From the NCBI RefSeq assembly GCF_965638725.1, contig NC_134951.1:42672746-42736745 (forward strand): DNA of 64,000 nt. Direction: 5' to 3'. This stretch comes from Aptenodytes patagonicus. Its lineage: Eukaryota; Chordata; Aves; Sphenisciformes; Spheniscidae. Below, piece after piece: positions 12,539 to 22,500 of this stretch (the first letter of the stretch is position 1; each line of letters opens with the position of its first letter). The notes under the pieces are model-generated. The model was not told the DNA's origin. It did no database searches and saw only the letters and a list, made by a program, of their open reading frames with translations. Both the position numbers and the translations under genes were made by a program.

Positions 12539-13954
12539 ATGGCTGCTTTCAGCCTTTGCTGTTTGCTGTGTTGCTGTGTTTTTCCCAGGGAGACCTATGA
12601 TAAAAGTGGCCTTGAGCCTGGCGTTTGGCCCCTGCAGCGCTGCCGTCCCACCATTCTGGCGACCATCTCGTGGAGGCAGTCGTTGATCGCACCTTCCTCC
12701 TCTTCTCCCCGGGGGACAGGTCTTCCCGGCCGCGCTGCAATGGACCCCCAGCTTCTCGAGCATCTCTGCGCAATGGGAATGCTCATACTGGTATGTGCCA
12801 TCAGCCTGGTTTTGAAGCTGGGCACTACTGGTGAGGGTAACGACAATGTCCCCGCAGCCCCCCACTGCCCACTGCCTGCTGCCACCACCTCGGACCCCCA
12901 GCCCAGCGGTCCCGTTTCGGGCCTCGGCAGTGCCTCCAGGGACGCCCCGGCAGGGGGTGAGGCTGAGGGATGTGCCCCGGGGCAGCCGATTCCTGGGTGG
13001 GAAGGGGTGTGGGAGGGCTTGGGCAGGTGCCTGCGGCAGTTTTCACCCCCGACAGTGTGGGATTTCACACCCGAAGAGGTGCGGAGGCCTGCCGAGGTGG
13101 CGGAGCGCCTGAACGCTGGTTGTCTCGTCTACGCCGAGAAGAGACAGCAGCTCCTGGCGCTGTGCTGGGGCCTGGCCTACGCCTACCGGGCCTTCTTCCA
13201 GCAGCCTCACGGGGGCAAGCCAGCCTCTGCATCCAAGCACGTGCAAACGGACATGGTGGCTGAAGCAGAGCCCCAGCTGTCAGCTACCTCCGAGGAGAAG
13301 CAGCGGAAGCAAAGGTCCACCCCGTTGGTGGAGGAGGGAGCAGGGCAGCCCCAGGGGGGCGACAGGAGGCAGACGGGAGGTGGAAACCGCCTGTCGCTTC
13401 TTCCCCGGGGAGGTGTGAGAGGTGCGGAAAGATTTCACCTGCCAGCCGGGCGAGCGGCTCGCCGCCTGGCTGCTCCGGTGCTGGGACATGGGGGCCAGCA
13501 GCCTGGCTCTGGAGGGCTGGGAAGTGCAGCAGCTGGGGTCCCTCACGAGGGACCATCCCATCGACAGGGAGATCAGGGTGGGGGCCGCCGCCCTCAGCTT
13601 CTGGAAACGGCTCCTCTGGGGCGTGAAGGAGGAGCATCCCTCCAAGGAGGATCTACCAGGAGAAGTGGACCACCATGGAGGAAGGTGGTCTACAGTAACC
13701 TGGACAACGACCAGGTCTCCACAGACCCGGATGATGTCCGGCGCTCGCGGGCCGTGTGGCGGCAGCTGGCGCGGGACACGATGCCGGCCTACGCCTGCGC
13801 CCTGGCACCGATGGACTGGCCGGCCGCCGAGGTGCCCACAGTGGAGGAGCTGTCCTGCCGGCTCCTCCGCGCCCAGGAGAGCCTCTCTGCCTGCGGCACC
13901 GCCTCTGCCAGGCTGCCCCGCCACCGCCGGCAGCTTGAGCCCGAGGAGCTGTAA
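12539..13954 (+). pseudogene. ERV gag-like pseudogene
   Basis: A long frame opens at 12539. A start better suited to a gag protein is the in-frame Met at about 12740 (MDPQLLEHL). The first part has a hydrophobic segment near its N terminus and a low-complexity Pro/Gly/Ala region, then DFTPEEVRRPAEVAERLNAG. Family-like sequence leaves the frame at about 13400, continues in another frame from 13422 (with LLRCWDMGASSLALEG) to about 13660, then returns to the first frame until the stop at 13952-13954. At least two frameshifts therefore break it, although the first frame happens to stay free of stops. It is GC-rich compared with its surroundings. No protease or polymerase follows. Confidence 0.75.
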
Positions 13955-14039
13955 ATAAAACAGAGAATACACAACGAAATAAATCATAAAGCTGTGCCTG
14001 CTGCTCTTCCTGCCTCCTCCTACCCTCATAAGCTCCTTT

Positions 14040-14107
14040 GGAAGATATCTGTGTATGTTTTGCATATGCATATATATACAGATATATATGTAGGTGTATA
14101 TATGGTG
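14040..14107. repeat. TA/TG satellite fragment between ERV and CR1
   Basis: TATGTTTTGCATATGCATATAT followed by ATATATGTAGGTGTATATAT repeats the motif seen at 11745 and 15757. It separates the ERV remnant from the CR1 copy. Confidence 0.65.
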
Positions 14108-15128
14108 AATGGGGTTACATCCAGTTGGTGGCCGGTCACGAGCGGTGTTCCCCAGGGCTCAGTACTGGGGCCGGTCTTGTTCAATATCTTTATCGATGAT
14201 CTGGATGAGGGGATCGAGTGCACCCTCAGGAAGTTTGCAGACGACACCAAGTTGGGCGGGAGTGTTGATCTACTCGAGGGTAGGAAGGCTCTGCAGAGGG
14301 ACCTGGACAGGCTGGATCGATGGGCCGAGGCCAACTGTATGAGGTTCAACAAGGACAAGTGCCGGGTCCTGCACTTCGGCCACAACAACCCCATGCAGCG
14401 CTACAGGCTTGGGGAAGAGTGGCTGAAAAGCTGCCTGTTGGAAAAGGACCTGGGGGTGTTGGTTGACAGCCGGCTGAACATGAGCCGGCAGTGTGCCCAG
14501 GCGGCCAAGAAGGCCAATGGCATCCTGGCCATTGTATCAGAAACAGTGTGGCCAGCAGGAGTAGGGAAGTGATCGTGCCCCTGTACTCGGCCCTGGTGAG
14601 GCCGCACCTCGAATACTGTGTTCAGTTTTGGGCCCCTCACTACAAGAAGGACGTTGAGGTGCTGGAGCGTGTCCAGAGAAGGGCAACGAGGCTGGTGAGG
14701 GGTCTGGAGAACAAGTCTTCTGAGGAGTGGCTGAGGGAACTGGGGTTGTTTAGCCTGGAGAAAAGGAGGCTGAGGGGAGACCTCATCGCTCTCTACAACT
14801 ACCTGAAAGGAGGTTGTAGCGAGGTGGGTGTTGGTCTTTTCTCCGAAGTAACAAGCGATAGGACGAGAGGAAATGGCCTCAAGTTGCGGCAGGGGAGGTT
14901 TAGATTGGATGTAAGGAAAAATGTCTTTACTGAAAGAGTGGTGAAACATTGGAAGAGGCTGCCCAGGGAAGTGGTGGAGTCCCCATCCCTGGAGGTATTT
15001 AAAAGACGAGTAGATGAGGCGCTTAGGGACATGGTTTAGTGGGCATGGTGGTGTTGGGTTGACGGTTGGACTCGATGGTCTTAGAGGTCTTTTCCAACCT
15101 CAATGATTCTATGATTCTATGGTTCTAT
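14108..15128 (+). mobile_element. CR1 LINE, 5'-truncated
   Basis: This carries the C-terminal half of the CR1 reverse transcriptase followed by the CR1 3' UTR. The tail is GATGGTCTTAGAGGTCTTTTCC then ATGATTCTATGATTCTAT. The catalytic FADD box is visible ([10 protein letters not shown], near 14235-14265), preceded by [19 protein letters not shown]. The reading frame shifts once near 14540 and then stays open to about 15037, so the copy is dead but fairly young. It is 5'-truncated, as is usual for CR1. It is embedded in TA/TG satellite on both sides. Confidence 0.95.
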
Positions 15129-15208
15129 ATATACATATACTTCTTTGTTTTGTATATACACATACATGTTTATGTGTATATATACATTCTTACATGTCCC
15201 TGTATATA
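15122..15208. repeat. TA/TG satellite fragment between CR1 and solo LTR
   Basis: TATATATACATATACTTC..TGTATATACACATACATG..TGTATATATACAT is continuous in character with the other satellite pieces. Its last five bases (ATATA) match the five bases after the solo LTR. Confidence 0.65.
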
Positions 15209-15748
15209 TGTCCTGGTTTCGGCAGGGATAGAGTTAATTTCCTTTCTAGTAGCTGGTACAGTGTTTTGGATTTAGGATGAGAACAAAGTTGATAACACAC
15301 CGGTGTTTTAGTTGTTGCTAGGTAATGCTTACACTAGCCAAGGACTTTTCAGCTTCCCATGCTCTACTGACTGAGGAGGCTGGAGGTGCACAAGAAGCTG
15401 GGAGGGGGCACAGCCAAACTGGCCAAAGGGACATTCCATACCATGTGACGTCATGCTCAGTACATAAACTGGGAAAAGCTGGCCGGGGGGGCCGCTGCTC
15501 GGGGACTGGCTGGGCATCGGTCAGCGGGTGGTGAGCAATTGTGCTGTGCATCACTTGTTTTGTGTATTATTATTATTATTATCATATTATTATTATCATT
15601 TTATTTCAATTATTAAACTGTTTTTATCTCAACCCACGAGTCTTTCTAACTTGTGCTCTTCCAATTCTCTCCCCCATCCCACCGGGTGGGGGGGAGTGAG
15701 CGAGCGGCTGTGTGGTGCTTAATTGCTGACTGAGATTAAACCACGACA
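15209..15748 (+). mobile_element. solo LTR of an avian ERV
   Basis: The element starts TGTCCTGGTTTCGGCAGGG and ends TTAAACCACGACA, about 540 bp, with a 5-bp flanking duplication ATATA (15204-15208 and 15749-15753). The flanks are TA-rich, so the duplication alone is weak evidence. No internal region is present, which fits recombination between two LTRs. It contains a (TTA)n-like run near 15567-15600. It shares its family with the LTRs at 11821 and 40431. Confidence 0.88.
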
Positions 15749-16165
15749 ATATACGTTTTGCATATACATATACAGCCATATGCACGTTTTGCCTATTCAT
15801 ATACATATATATTGTATATATGCGTATATGTTTAGGTACATACACCTATGTATGGTATGGATGCATGTTTATACATACATATGTATGTGTATTTATGCAT
15901 ACCTACATATAGCCATAGACATCCGCATACACGGTTTGTATGCACACACAGATGTTTATGTACGCATATACATATATTTCCACGCCTCTGTACCCATATG
16001 TTTGGTAGACTTGCAGGCATGTATGTATATATGTTTTGCACGCGCACACTCGTACCTATTCTGTATAAACACGTCTTTCTCTGTGTGCACCTCTGCGTGG
16101 TACATAAGCGCACGTTTTGCGTACGCAGGTCTGCACCTACACACGTACACACACACGTCCCGACG
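15749..16165. repeat. TA/CA/TG-rich degenerate satellite, right block
   Basis: About 415 bp of imperfect units built on a CGTTTTGCATATACATAT-like word: near 15755 (ACGTTTTGCATATACATA), 15783 (CACGTTTTGCCTATTCATA), 15931 (CGGTTTGTATGCACACAC), 16031 (TGTTTTGCACGCGCACAC) and 16111 (CACGTTTTGCGTACGCAGG). The open frames of up to about 260 codons read through it (Tyr/Ile/His/Cys-rich) are repeat artefacts. It runs directly into the CFAP206 CpG island and grows richer in CG toward its right end. Confidence 0.8.
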
Positions 16166-16230
16166 TGCACCTACACGGCGCTCCCCGGCGGCCTCCTGCG
16201 GCGGCGGCGGCCGAGGCCGGGCCGCGCCGC

Positions 16231-16244
16231 GTCCCCATGGCAAC
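16231..16244. promoter_or_regulatory. RFX X-box-like site
   Basis: GTCCCCATGGCAAC matches the palindromic X-box GTTGCCATGGCAAC at 12 of 14 positions, with a perfect right half-site (ATGGCAAC). RFX factors drive many cilia genes through such sites near the start of transcription. This one lies about 340 bp upstream of the CFAP206 ATG, inside the CpG island, which is the expected setting for an axonemal gene. RFX binding itself is inferred. Confidence 0.65.
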
Positions 16245-16286
16245 GGCCGGCGGCGGGCTGCGGGCCGCTCTCGCCGTTTGCCGCCG

Positions 16287-16328
16287 GCCGGGCCGGGGCC
16301 GGGGCCGGGGCCGGGGCCGGGGGGTCGG
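16287..16328 (+). repeat. short GGGGCC run, G-quadruplex-prone
   Basis: Four perfect GGGGCC units (16295-16318) are flanked by further G runs, ending GGGGGGTCGGG. The pattern of four or more G4 runs separated by CC suits a G-quadruplex. The repeat is short and not expanded. Confidence 0.8.
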
Positions 16329-16580
16329 GCAGGTGGGAGCGGGACGTTTCGGGGGCCCCCGGGGCGGCGGGAGCGCCGAGGGGTCCGGAGGGGGGGGGGT
16401 GCCCCGGCAAGCGGCGACGGCGTGGGAGCGGCGGGGCCGAGGGGCTGGTGGGCGGCGGGCGGCCTCCGGCCGGCGGTATGGGGGCGAGGGGGACCCTCAG
16501 CCGCTTGAGGAGAAACGTTGAAGGACGCACCCGAATTCCTCAGTACACGTTAATCCCGTTAACGTGTGTGTTTGTCCAGT

Positions 16581-19500
16581 ATGTCTCGTGACCTGACCGA
16601 AAGTGTCATCAAGGAAATTATTCGCGAAACCGGACAAGAATGCGCCGCCCGGGGACAAACTGTTTCTGAAACCTTGGTGGCGTTCATGGTAAGCGCAAAT
16701 TAAACGTTTAGGGTGGGGTTTTTTTAATTATTATTTCATCTAGGTGTTTTTCTAATCACGTTCAAATTCTGTTGTGATCCGTAAAATATTAAGATAAATA
16801 TGTATTGATAGCATATAGATCAGAAGTTTCAAACCTGGGTGCCCGTAGCTTGGCAGTTCAAACCGGTTTTAAGGCTTTCATGAGGTAGGGGCTTAATTTT
16901 ACATACGATGAATAGTTCGTTCCCCCGAAGTCGCTGACCGACGCTGCTGGGACTGAATGGCGTGAAGCGAGGACATAAATCATTCCTTTGGTCTTAAAAG
17001 CCATCAAACTGCAAACGGCGGCTCCACAGCAGCCTGCCCAGGCTGGGGCGGCGACAGCCGAGGCTTTCAGGGGTGACTTGAACTTCCGAACGGCTCGGTT
17101 TCTGATAGCCCGCATCGGGAAGTTTTAAAGGGGCGTTCGGTGACATTCAGTGGAGGGTCCTAGAAACCTGAAAAAGTATTTAATTCCTCTGAATTGCTAG
17201 CTATGTGAGTATAAGGCCCTGAAATGGCCGCAGGTACTGAGTCCTGGGAACTCTCTGAACTCCGAATGAGAGTTTTCCCTTAGTTTTCTTCTGCAGGCAG
17301 ATAAACCATTTTTTTCTTTCTAAAGTGAAAATGAGAAGTCTTTGCAAGTTTTAATAACATTTCTTCCCGCTCTTTCATAAATGAACAAAAAAGCATGATG
17401 CATAGGTGAATGTTTATTGCAGCAGCTATATTTATTCTTTGACGTTTAGCTCTTCCCTCTATTGTGATGGATTCTTTTGTTTGTTTCTCTGTTTAGGCAG
17501 GGCCAGGTAGTGTAAACAGGCTGAATAGTTGAAGGAGTGGGCCTGGATCCCACTTCAACTAAAAATGAAATTGAATCAACCTCAGTGTTGTCCTTGGTAA
17601 ACAACCATAAGTATCCAAAAAAACCATCATACACTTTGGCATCTCCTCTTAGGAGACGCTGCAGAATATAGTCTGAATGCCATCTCCAAATCTGCATCTG
17701 CAGAAAGATGGAGCTAGGTTCTTTCTTTATGGATGGTATAAGAACAGAATCAGCTCTTGATAAGCTTGTATATGAATGCAAATGGTTCACAGCAGTGCTG
17801 TTAGTCTGCCATTTTTTTTGCCCTAAAGGTGACACCGTGGCTTTAAAAAATACATTGGGCTCAAAAGCGGTGTTAATCAATGAACCATGAAAATTTTCAT
17901 GGGTAAAAACTTCCGCATATGGCTGGCAAGATACCCAGCATGCATACCAGCTGCAAACATGCACATATTTCCCTGTACGCAGAACACTGAATTTTTTTAC
18001 CCAAACGGTAAACATTTATACAGATGGATGCAACACCAACCGAGAAGTCTATAAACAACCATGATGGATTCTTATAAAATTTTACTTAGAAAAATATTTT
18101 TCCAGGAAATTTCTAAAGGAGCTGTATTTAAATATTCCTCTACAAAGTTCGCATCACAATAGATTTTTTTTTCACTTATGTCTGAGAACTGAGATTGAAA
18201 CTGACGACGTGTGAAATGAAGTAACTTTGTTCCATTATCAAAGAGTGAATGGAAAAAAAGAATAGTAAAGAAATATTGACTGCATCTGAGATTTTTCAGA
18301 AAATAAAAGGTTAGTTGCAAAGAGTATATGTTGAGATATAAATTGATAGCTTTCTTTTGGCAATCTCCAGGTGAAAGCTGTTGGTTTAGATCCAAGAAAT
18401 GACTTTAATGTGGATCAAATCCTTACAAAAACAGACGCGCAAAATCTTATCCAGGTAATTCTGACATGATGTTGGGAGTTAGTACTTAGCTAAGACTCTA
18501 GCAGAATTTGCTATCTGTTCCTGTAACTGAAATGCCATTTTATTTTGATACGAACACTTTCAAATTTTTAGTGCTACTTTATTCTCATGGTTCTGTAGCT
18601 AAAGACTGGATTATGTGTTCCCTCATGTTAGTAAATGCCTTACACTTCACAGTGTTCCTAGCGTGTCGAGAGAATGGTAGGGAGGGGGCTCTACTGCTGT
18701 TGTGAAACCTGTAGCATAGTCACTGTCAGTTCAGATGTTTCCCATGTGATGAGAAAGAACTCACTTCTCTGCCTCTCTTCTTAGCTCTGTGTTACCAGGC
18801 TGCTTGACACAGCAAACCCATCCCTGAGCACAATTAAGATGCAAGTTTACTTTGATATGAACTATGCAAACCGAGGTAATTTCAATATAAATAAATGTTT
18901 TCCTAGAAGTTGTTGATTCTGAGTTTAGGATTTAATGATTCCTGTTAAATGACTGCTGGCAGTAAAGCAAAACAAAAATCCCTGGAGAAATGTACCATAT
19001 AGGAGTATGGTGTTTCAGTAAGGATATAGCAGGGAAAAAATGTACATTAGATTTGAGAGTACACTTGTCTCATCCTGTCTGAGAGATTTACTGAATGTAA
19101 TGTATTAGATCGCTTTCAGGGGCAGTGGCTAGCTGCCTTCAGCAGGAAAAACTTGCGCTGCACCTGTGTATCTGAAAGAGAACCAGTACCCAGAACTGCA
19201 CTCGTGTCTGAAAGAGAACTTGATGCTTTATCAATATCCCTGATTGAGATGAGCAATCTTGAACAATCAGTTACAGTTTTAACCAAGTATGTTTTGGTCT
19301 CATCAGTGGTAACTTCAGATGGTCTGAGAATGGGAACGTGGAAGAAAAATTAGATGGGGAGAATATTTCTGCTGTAACTGTAACTTCAGATCTCAGTGGG
19401 ACAGTGAGGGCTGGCTGCGACACAGAAGACACTAGAACGAGAGTAGACAGAAAATACACATTTCTGTGTGGGGAGGTCATGAAAATGTTTTCTTGTTAGC

Positions 19501-22500
19501 GTGGATTAAAACCAAAAATTAGTGAAACTAGAAAGCTGCTCCGAAGTCTTCTGGACTCAGTAAGCTCAATGAGTCCAGTAAGATCCTGAGATCCTGAGTA
19601 GTGTTCAGATTTGGGCACATCACTTCAGGTGTGTATGAAAGATGTGTGTGTGTGTTAGGTCCTGCTGTGGTCAGGGGAGTCCAGAGAGCCAGAGACTTGC
19701 TGCTTAATTTGGCCTGAATAGTTCTCTGGACTCTACTGACTGACGTTCATCGTGCTAATTATGTTAATGTTTAACTCCACTGCTGTTAATTATAACGCTG
19801 TGGTACCTTGAACATCCCTTCCACATATCTGTGCTTCAGAAACCTTAAGTTGGTGCTCTGACCGTGGAAATGAATTGCACCCTCTGTATAACCCAAATTC
19901 CAAATAATTTAGATAGCACTTTCTAACAATCCTTCTTTCGTAGCTGAATTACTCAGCGAGCAGCACCGTCTTCTGGAGGGAAGGCTGGCCCCTGTGGTCA
20001 GAGATATCACAGATAGTCATCCTCGTGTGCAAGAAGAAATGGAGAATGTGTATCGAAAGATTGTTAGCTACATGCTGCTGAGCTCCGGCCTGGGATCCCC
20101 AACAGATATTGAAGTTGTCAGGGAGGTAACAGGTCAGTAAACTCCCAGCCGTGAAATTGGGCTTTCCTTATTGAAAAATAAAGTTTCACCTTCTCTTTGC
20201 TGCTCTTTAGATACAGATGTGGTAAACTGTGGTGAATGCTTGCTACCCAAACTGTCACTGCTCAGCCTTGAAGTCCAAATTTGCCATGGTTTTCCTACTT
20301 TTTGCAGTTGTTCAGGAGACGGTATTTTTGCTTGTTTAATGATTTTCTTTTCTGTTCCCTCATATTGAGGGTTTTCTTGCCCTTTGTAATGCTTCTAGCT
20401 GCCCTGCAGAGTGTATTCCCCCAGACAGAGATGATTACTTTCATCTCACTCAGTAAGAAGAACAAAGAGCAACAGCTGAAAAATCTTGCCATGCTAGTCA
20501 CAGGAATTCGGTTGTACAACAAGGAATGCAGGAAAGGAGGAAGCAGCATCGATGACCGTAAGTAGACAACTGCATTTGGGCTGTGTGTTCCCAATTAATT
20601 CTTCCTGGCCTTCTTCACTGGAGTGGCTCCAATAATATCCCATCTCTCTAGATAAAAAGCTTTGACTCGGGGTCTGTAAACCTGAAGGAAAAGTACATAT
20701 TTGGTATTTAATCATAGGTTTCCATGTAGGAAACCTATGTTTCCATTTTAGTTAAGAGGGGGCCCTATGTGGTTGATGTGGAAGGATTATATGTATTAAC
20801 TTCATGCACTAATTTACCTCATGATAACTTTTCCCTGATCCCTCGCCATTAAGTGAATTAAATATGTAATGTTTGCCTTTAAAAGCACTTAATTAAAATC
20901 TTGAAAGGACACTGTCAATCCATTTACATTTTTCTGTTGCATATGTGTAATGAGAAGTGATAAAAGTTCCTGGGGCATTATCTGTATTCTGATAGAGTAA
21001 CCTCTTCAGATTCTTAACATGTTCTCAAACATCTTTTGCATTTTGAATCCTTGTCAGTGGAAATGTTTTTGTGAATATGCATGTAGTATTGTAGCTCAGT
21101 GTGGAGACTTCTTTGTAAGAAAGGTCTGCAGCCCGGTTTTAGAGGAAACTGAGAACTGAAAATTGTGCGGATTGCCTAAAGTCTCTCAGGAAAACCATGT
21201 CAGTAGTATCAACAGAACTGCCTCTACTATAAAGCAAGTTTTCACACAGTCCTTGACTGTGGTATTTCCACACCTGTAATTCTGACTATTTGGAACCACT
21301 TGACTAGTAAGATACAGTGGTTGAATCTCATATGCAAGCATTTGGAGAACAAGTCTTATGAGGAGCGGCTGAGGGAACTGGGACTGTTTAGCCTGGAGAA
21401 AAGGAGGCTGAGGGGAGACCTCATCGCTCTCTACAATTACCTGAAAGGAGGTTGCAGCGAGGTGGGGGTCGGTCTCTTCTCCCAAGTAACAAGCGATAGG
21501 ACGAGAGGAAATGGCCTCAAGTTGCGGCAGGGGAGGTTTAGATGGGATGTGAGGAAGAATTTCTTTACTGAAAGAGTGGTGAAACATTGGAAGAGGCTGC
21601 CCAGGGAAGTGGTTGAGTCCCCATCCCTGGAAGTATTTAAAAGACGTGTAGATGAGGCGCTTAGGGCCATGGTTTAGTGGACATGGTGGTGTTGGGTTGA
21701 CGGTTGGACTCGATGATCTTAGAGGTCTTTTCCAACCTCAATGATTCTATGATTCTATGATTCTATGATTTGGAAATGCATGAATATAAGGACAAAAGTT
21801 AGAAATTTTATTAGAAGTCTACTTTGCTCAAATACTGCTCACATACAGTCTTTTGCTAATGATTTAAATAATTCTTTTTATATGTATCTCATATTCTATA
21901 TAAACAGTGCCAGCCATTCTGAATGAATCCATTCCGTCAGCTACACGGACTGTCGATGAAGGTCTTAATACCTGCCATATGCTAGCCCACCGGTACACAG
22001 CTCTGCTGGAATCCATGCAGGAAGACCAACACAGATACACACAGCTTAGTTCTTTTAAATTAAAAGAAGCGCTGTTCAATGTGAGACAATATGAGGCCTT
22101 CCTTTGCATCCTTCTGGTGAGATACCATCGTGTTAACATCCTGTGGGTTTTTACTGCAGATGGAATGTATTCAAGTTACCTATTTGTACAGGACAGAAAT
22201 GTAAGAAAAATTATTCAGAAATAAATGAAATAAGATTGATCTCAATATATGAGAACCTACATCATCTGTCATGCTGAACTTTGTACCTAACTTGCTGGGT
22301 TTGGCTACTGTCAGGTAAAACACAAAATGAATTAATTGTTTGCTGCAGTGTGACTGTGCTTCCATTTCATTTCTGGAGCTTTCCTTTTTTGGTTTAATTT
22401 CATTGACAAAGGACTTTTTTCTTGTTTGCATATTGATAGTCACTCTGCCCCAAAAGGCATGAGAGAAAAAAATCTCCTTGTTCAGTCCATAAACCACCTC

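Larger units (their letters stand above)
11821..13975 (+). mobile_element. truncated endogenous retrovirus: 5' LTR, PBS and broken gag
   Basis: An LTR (11821-12419) is followed by a short spacer, a primer-binding-site-like sequence (12430-12447) and a long gag-like region to about 13954. There is no pol, no env and no 3' LTR. After a short A-rich stretch (AATAAAACAGAG) the sequence passes into about 60 bases of non-viral DNA and then back into TA/TG satellite. The LTR is a diverged relative of the solo LTRs at 15209 and 40431: all share the AGCTGGGAGGGG..CACAGC block and a GATATTCCAT..ATCATGCTCAGC-like block. It is an old, non-functional copy. Whether it is ERVL (class III) or another class is not resolved by eye. 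Confidence 0.85.
16166..16505. promoter_or_regulatory. CpG island, CFAP206 promoter
   Basis: This is a sharply GC- and CpG-rich block of about 340 bp immediately upstream of the CFAP206 start exon. It contains an RFX X-box-like site (16231-16244) and a G4-prone GGGGCC run. No TATA box is evident. It probably holds the transcription start and any 5' UTR exon. A pyrimidine tract with CAG lies just before the ATG (GTGTTTGTCCAG ending at 16579-16580), which could be a splice acceptor for an upstream UTR exon. Confidence 0.75.

Noticed and set aside
12595-14071. Long antisense frames of up to 263 codons over the gag region and LTR
   Set aside because: GC-rich shadow of the gag-like frame on the + strand.
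14401-14949. Antisense frames of 120-180 codons in each CR1 copy
   Set aside because: They recur in every CR1 copy as the complement of the reverse-transcriptase frame.
16295-16318. Pathogenic-type GGGGCC expansion
   Set aside because: Only four units; not an expansion.
15723-16591. Open frames of 247 and 261 codons running into the CFAP206 promoter
   Set aside because: They read through TA/CA satellite and then a CpG island; composition explains the absence of stops, and there is no domain or splice support.
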